Of a stretch of 64,000 nt of DNA, positions 58,711 to 64,000 are shown in pieces (within the stretch, counting starts at the first letter, position 1; each line of letters begins with the position of its first letter). Below the pieces are notes generated by a model. That model made no database searches. It had not been told where the DNA came from and saw only the letters and a list, made by a program, of their open reading frames with translations. Source of the stretch: Sporothrix humicola (Eukaryota > Ascomycota > Sordariomycetes > Ophiostomatales > Ophiostomataceae); contig WNYE01000052.1 in NCBI GenBank assembly GCA_021396245.1, forward strand, positions 62,001-126,000, in the 5' to 3' direction. Made by a program: the position numbers and the translations under genes.

Positions 58711-59810
58711 TTAGAATCTCCGGGGAGGCGCCGGGATGGCGTTGCCGAGGACAGAGTCAATCTCGGCCAGAATCTCGGGCGTCAGCTTCTCGACGACCTT
58801 GAGAGCGGCAATGTTCTCGTCGACCTGCTCGGGACGCGAGGCGCCGATAATGGCCGACGAGACGTTCTTGTTGACGAGGACCCAGGCCAGGGCGAGCTGG
58901 GCCAGAGTGACGCCGTCGCCGAGCTTGGCGGCAATGGGCCGCAGCGACTCGACCTGGGCGAGCTCCTTTTGCCAGGTCTCGTTACCGAACGTCTGGCTGT
59001 AGCGGACGGTAAACTTGTCCTTGGACTCGGCGAGACGGCTGCCGGCGGGGGGCTTGTCGTGGCCGTTGTACTTGCCACTCAGGATACCCTGCTTGAGGGG
59101 GGACCAGATGGTCAGGCCCAGGCCGTACTTTTCGTACAAGTACCTAAACTCGTCCTCGACCTTGCCGCGGACCAGCAGGTTGTACTGGGGCTGCTCGACA
59201 ATGGGGCCGACGAGGCCGAGCTGGTCGGCGGCGCGCCAGGCATCGGCAATCTCGGGCGCGGTCCACTCGGAGGTGCCCCAGTAAAAGATCTTGCCCTGGT
59301 CGATCAGGTAGTTGAAGGCGCGGACGACCTCCTCGACGGGGGTGTTGCGGTCCGGGCGGTGGGCAAAGACGACGTCGACGTAGGGCAGGTCGAGACGCTG
59401 GAGCGACAGGTTGACGCCCTCGATAATGTGCTTGCGCGAGAGGCCGACGTTGTTGAGCCAGCGCTCGGGCTGGTCAATGTGGGCCGAGTTGTTCTGGCCG
59501 TGGTAGACCTTTGTGGAAATCACGAGATCGTTTTGCTTCCAGCCAAAGTGCTTGATGGCCTTGCCGAGCACAATCTCGGCCTCGCTGGCGGAGTAGTTCT
59601 CGCTGGTGTCGAAAAAGTTGACGCCGGCATCGTAGGCGGCCTTGAGGCAAGAATAAGCGGCGTCTGGACATAATTAGAGATGTGTAGAAGGAATATTGCT
59701 GGGTTGAGAGGTGACTTACCATCTGCGACATGGCCACCGTAGGTGATCCAGCTGCCCAGGCTGATGGACGAGACCTTGAGGCCGGTGCGGCCGAGGAAGC
59801 GGTACTCCAT
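58711..59810 (-). CDS. Aldo-keto reductase, potassium-channel beta-subunit type
   Basis: Two exons: 59810-59720 and 59663-58711, with a 56-nt intron (GTAAGT donor, CTAAT near the acceptor); 347 residues. Such enzymes reduce aldehydes or ketones with NADPH in a (beta/alpha)8 barrel. The N-terminus MEYRFLGRTGLKVSSISLGSW is diagnostic. The catalytic tetrad is visible as Asp49, Tyr54 (TSENY), Lys82 (STKVY) and His132 (FAHRPD). Cofactor-binding segments include WSPLKQGILSGKY and IIGASRPEQVDENI. No channel subunit need be involved: many fungal members of this subfamily are free reductases of unknown substrate. The gene lies 1.18 kb downstream of an MFS permease on the same strand. Confidence 0.9.
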
Positions 59811-60993
59811 TGTGTGAGTGGTGGGATATGTGAATATGTGCTGAAGAGACCTGATAGACAACTGGGATCTGGTAGTGGAGGGAACGGAATGAATTCACGG
59901 AATCAAAATCATCAACAAGTCAGAAAGTTGACAGCTTCCCCCCATCGCCAGGAACAGGTCAGCTTTTGAGGGGCATTCGGACCTCTATCTAGGGGCCTCT
60001 GCTGAAGACGCAATACAGACGCACGTCACTGGCTGCCCCAATGGCTTCATTGACGATGTGGACTGGTGTCGCTGCACGAGCTCCGGCCACGGACGTTGCT
60101 CTCCCACGGAAGAGACACAAACCCTGTCGCTAGTCTGCTTCTCGTCCTCTTTTCCTCCACTCGGATGGCATCATTGTCAAGCGTATTACGTGCCGCAGCA
60201 TATGTTGTCGCACGCCGCTGCACCCGCGTATATTTTCTTCTCATCTCGCCAGTAACTCGCTTCTGCACACAACGACCTCGGATAGCTTTCCGACAGGAAT
60301 CAGAGCTCGGAGATGTTTGATTTGAGAAAGATGGTTATTTTTGTGGCTTTTCTTTCTTGTCTAGCATATTCTTGTCGTCTAATGTGAGGTAGTGCGGCCT
60401 GGACAGACTTCTGAATCATTATTTCCCGCCCCTGGCACCACTGAATTCCTGGTTGGCGATGTGGTAGCCTCTTTCGTCTCCGTTTTGTGTGTTTTTGGCT
60501 GGTGCAACTTGATTTTTGGTTGATTTTTGTGTCTCTGTACAGGACCGGAGTGCTCTTTCCTTAGATATCGCGATGATGTGATCTGTGACCGTCATGGTAT
60601 CATAGCGCCCAATTGGTGCTGGGTGAACTCGTCGTCGCTAAATGTCAGCCATTGACAGTAATTGACAGGGGCCTTTCAGTGGTTCCAGTGCAGATCCGAG
60701 AACGCTACTGCAGTTTTGATCCTTGGCTCCATCGCTAAATTAGCGGTGTTTGGGGGCCGACTTCAACATCGTTCCTTCCTGTCAAAAAAGCATGGTTCCA
60801 ACAAAGGCAAGACAGTCCACAGAAAATGGGAAAGAGCTAACAACATGAAAATTACTGCTTTGGGACTGCCGACTTATGTCGTAAGGACTGCAGTCCCGAT
60901 GCTAGCTATTGTTGTCTATCACTTTGAGCTTGGAGCCCGCGCCACCTTTTCGACCTCATTTCGACTAACAAACTAACGTCCTTCTCCTCCCGC
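59811..60993. other. Intergenic: aldo-keto reductase promoter and permease 3' flank
   Basis: This 1.18 kb lies between two minus-strand genes. Only short chance frames occur (up to 104 codons). The stretch nearest 59811 carries the leader of the reductase gene. The part near 60993 should contain the permease 3' UTR. No repeat or RNA gene is seen. Confidence 0.5.
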
Positions 60994-62977
60994 TTACACA
61001 CGCAGTTCCTTGGTGACGGGGACCTCTTGCACACCCAGAGTGGCGTTGCCCTCCTTGGTATCGGACAGCGAGCCCGTCGAAGAAGCCTGGCCGTTTTGCT
61101 GGCTATTGACGTTGTCAACGCCAGCGCCCAGAATGCCATTGCCCTCCCGGCCCACTTCCACGACCTCCACCACGCCCTCGTCTGCGCTTGTTCCACCCAC
61201 CAGCCCCTGCTCGCCCCCGTACAGCAGCTTGCGCCGGTGCTGGATGTAGGCCAGAAGCAGCGCGGCCACCACAATCAGCAGACAGCAGCCCGCGGCCGTC
61301 CAGTTGCCGCCCACGACGGCGGGCTGGTCGACGGTCTGGAAGGCGGCCAGCGGGATCGTGGCGATGCCGACCCAGGCCCAGACGTTGAGGCCGGCGCCGG
61401 CAAAGGCGCGCGCGCCCGGATCGCCGGCCAGCGTCTCGTGCGTCCAGGACCAGAACATGACGCAGCTGGCCTGCGCCCAGCCCGTGTTATAATAAAGAAA
61501 CCAGCGGAAGGCCTTGTTCTCGGGGAAGACGGGGGTGGTGGCCAGGATGATGCAGACGATGGCGTTCACCAAACCGCCGACGACGAGCATCTGCCATCTG
61601 CTGCCTTTCAAGGGGTAGTCTGAGATCCAGGCCATGGCCAGCGTCAAGACGACCGTCACGGCCTGGATGGGCGTCGGGTAGTTGTTGATCTGGGCGACGC
61701 TGTAGGAGCCGGGCTGTTTGGTGTTCCAGGCCTTGAACCAGAACGCCATGGACGCGGTGGGCTGGTTGCCAATCGAGTTGCCGAAAGAAATGGCCCACAG
61801 CAGCCAGATATCAATGTTCAGGATCCAGCGCTTGACCTGGGCCAGCGTGAACCGCCCCTGCTTGACACGGCCTTCCTTGGGGTTGCGATCACGGGCCAGC
61901 TCGAGCTCGGCTTCACTAAAGAGAAAGTCGGGTTTTTGGCGGGCGGGCACGTCTGGGTACACAATGGCCTGCGGAATGATGACGCCAATAGAGATGACAC
62001 CGTCAATGATAAACAGCCATCGCCAGCCGGGCAGACCGTGGACGCCGTTGAGGCCGTTGTATGCAGCAGCCTGGAGGTACGAGCTGAACATGGGGCCAAT
62101 GGCCGTAGCACAGTCGATAATGGCAACGCGCTGGACCGTTAGTGAGAGATGATGAGTGAGAAAAGGGACAAGAAGGTATACACCTTTGACAATTCATTCT
62201 TCTGGTACCATGCGCCACAGAGATAGATGAGAGCAGAGAAATGGCCACTGAGACTGTTAGTAAAATGGTCAAATTAATTCAGAAAAAAAAAAAAGGGACA
62301 GACTTACGCTTCAAACAGGCCGACGAGTGTGCGCAGAACGTACATCTGCGTCGAGTTCTTCATGGCCGCCTGGCCAAAGGTGCTGATAGTCCATCCGAGT
62401 TCGATAAGGCTGGTCGGTTAGTGGGATGTTGGGCAAAAAAAAAGTGATGGAAGTGTGGCACATACGGAATAAAATGCTTGGGGTTCATGCGAGCGAGCAA
62501 CAGGTTCGAGGGCCAGAGAGCAATAATCTGTCTTGTTAGAGGAAGAAACCCACGATGGAGACGAAGGTGGACATACGTTGGCGACAGAGTAACAAGTGTT
62601 GGCGTAGTTGAGTTGCTGCATCCGTTAGTTTGTGCTCATGATGATTGGATGCACCCGAAAAGACTTACATTTCCGTACAAGGACATATCCTCCTTCATGC
62701 CCGACACAAACGCCGAGTTGAGGTTGGAGCGGTCAATGTACTTGATAAAGGTGCCCAGACAGCCAAACGTCATGAGCGTCAGGTCCAGTTTGAGGATCAG
62801 CCGCTGCTCCTCCTTGGACTTGTCAAACGAGTCCCAGAAGTAGTACTTCCAGCTCTTCTTTTTTCTGGACGGCTCGCCCGGTGTCTGGGGGCCATTTTCG
62901 ATGTTGTCGAGGTCGGACGCCGGCGTGGCGTGCGGAATGTTGTGCCGCGGCACGTTCTCCTTGACGGTGTAGACCAT
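60994..62977 (-). CDS. MFS permease, allantoate/pantothenate (Dal5/Liz1) type
   Basis: Six exons on the minus strand: 62977-62669, 62615-62577, 62527-62466, 62409-62308, 62247-62184 and 62130-60994. Introns are 53, 49, 56, 60 and 53 nt, each with GTAAGT/GTATG/GTGTAT donors and a CTAAC branch 7-8 nt before the exon; the product has 570 residues. It is an anion:cation symporter-type major facilitator with about 12 membrane segments. Segment 1 carries YIDRSNLNSAFVSGMKED, characteristic of the fungal Liz1/Fen2 (pantothenate) and Dal5 (allantoate) group; LNYANTCYSVANV follows. A Lys/Arg-rich cytosolic loop (about 265-290) separates the halves. The C-terminal tail is hydrophilic (Gly/Val/Glu, then Asn/Ser). 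The exact substrate cannot be read; pantothenate or a related carboxylate is the best guess. Confidence 0.9.
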
Positions 62978-64000
62978 GTTGAGGTTGTGGTGAAGAAGAA
63001 TAATGATAGAAAAAAAGAAGTACTCTCGAAGAGAGAAGAGACACGGCCTTATATCAAGACTTGAAATCAGACAACAAGAAAAGAGAAGATCAGCGCCGCA
63101 TTATATATCTGACAGCTTTACGTGTGGCAATGTAGTCTTCACCTTGACAGATGTAAAAAAAGAAAGAGAACATCAATACAAAATAACGTGGCCGAGGATC
63201 CAGACTCCATTCTCCTGTCAAATTTTCATCTTCATCTTGATTCGTTTCCGTCTTTTGCAACCCTGCAGCCATGTCCAGAGTGGTCTTTCCACATGGCACG
63301 CTCCGTTTCTGCCGATTTCTTAACATTTTTGTTCTGATTCTGTGTTCTCTTTTGACGTCTCAAACGGACGAGATCGAGACGTAATTCGTACTAAGATGAC
63401 GCCTTGAAAGAGGCGTGTCATTGCCTGCCTTTATGTATTCCTGGTCTTGACTTTTTGGCTGTTTTCCCCCCTAGGGCTGGTTTCTTTTCTTCCCAGTTTC
63501 TTTAGTTCTTTGGTCTCGTTTATTCCTTCGGACGTGGGCCGGGTCTTGCGACCCGCACTTGCAGCCAGAACCCGGGCATTGGCATTCGCACGCAACCAGC
63601 GGGCGGGCACCCTAGTCCGTTTGGGATTTTGGGATGGATGGGGCGGAAGGTTTGGATGGGGTTGGTTTCTTGTCGGATTTCTTTTATTCTTTTATTCTTT
63701 TCAGTCTTATTTCCTTCGAGAGACTCATGCGGTTAGACGGTTTCTGTTTGTTTTATTTATTCCATTATTATTAGTGCACCATGAAAGGCAACAGGCAGAA
63801 AAAAAATAGACGGGCACACTCTCTCCCAGTAGACAGCAGACATACGTCTGTCTTCCACCGTTTTGTGTCCGACTTCGCTGCATCTGCCTGTATTTAGTGA
63901 AACTCGCTCGCTACACATTGCTTTTATAAGTCTAGGCACATTGTATTGCGAATTATTAAAGGTTGTGACTTCATTCACAGACTGTTATATCATCATCTAT
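62978..64000. other. Upstream region of the permease and unexplained right edge
   Basis: The first 150 bases contain two TATA-like words for the minus strand (near 63047-63055 and 63101-63108). Beyond about 63300 the plus strand is T/C-rich with frames of up to 120 codons and no recognisable domain. A neighbouring gene may begin beyond the window edge. Nothing else can be supported. Confidence 0.45.
63101..63108 (-). promoter_or_regulatory. TATA-like element of the MFS permease gene
   Basis: On the minus strand this reads ATATATAA, about 125 bases before the permease ATG, a suitable distance for a core promoter. A second word, GATATAAGG, lies closer. Evidence is positional only. Confidence 0.3.

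Overview
The window is nuclear DNA of a filamentous ascomycete, most likely a Sordariomycete. The evidence is short spliceosomal introns with GTATGT/GTAAGT donors and CTAAC branch sites, G/C-ending codons inside genes, and ascomycete-type protein families (GWT1, a Kin4-type kinase, a fungal GT2 synthase, ROK1). A more exact placement (for example Ophiostomatales) is only an impression. I see no tRNA, rRNA, CRISPR array or transposon.

Layout: 1-417 is the 3' end of an acidic unrecognised gene. 418-8272 has no supported gene and ends in a pyrimidine-rich leader. 8273-10218 (+) is a four-exon membrane glycosyltransferase of family GT2. 10219-24319 is 14.1 kb with no supportable gene, rich in short tandem repeats and purine/pyrimidine strand blocks. 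24506-25654 (-) is a P-loop NTPase-like gene with a degraded Walker A motif; an in-frame TAG cuts it off from a further 61-codon coding-like tail. 27556-28956 (-) is an unrecognised proline/serine-rich protein, divergent from GWT1 at 32015-33874 (+). After a 5.7 kb gap comes a Kin4-family kinase at 39612-43368 (+). This is convergent with a CAX-type Ca2+/H+ exchanger at 44931-48449 (-), which contains a 16-nt micro-exon. D-lactate dehydrogenase (52327-54189, +) is convergent with the ROK1 helicase (54410-56878, -). The right end holds an aldo-keto reductase (58711-59810, -) and an allantoate/pantothenate-type MFS permease (60994-62977, -).

Functionally these are mostly housekeeping or morphogenesis genes: GPI-anchor synthesis (GWT1), surface polysaccharide (GT2), spindle-position or polarity kinase (Kin4), vacuolar calcium (CAX), mitochondrial D-lactate oxidation, 18S rRNA processing (ROK1), carbonyl reduction and nutrient uptake. 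They do not form a metabolic cluster or operon. No undescribed multi-gene system is evident. The most unusual items are the amber-interrupted P-loop gene, the CAX micro-exon, and the very large gene-free flanks of the GT2 gene. Exon structures of spliced genes were worked out by hand from splice consensus and reading-frame continuity; no homology search was possible.
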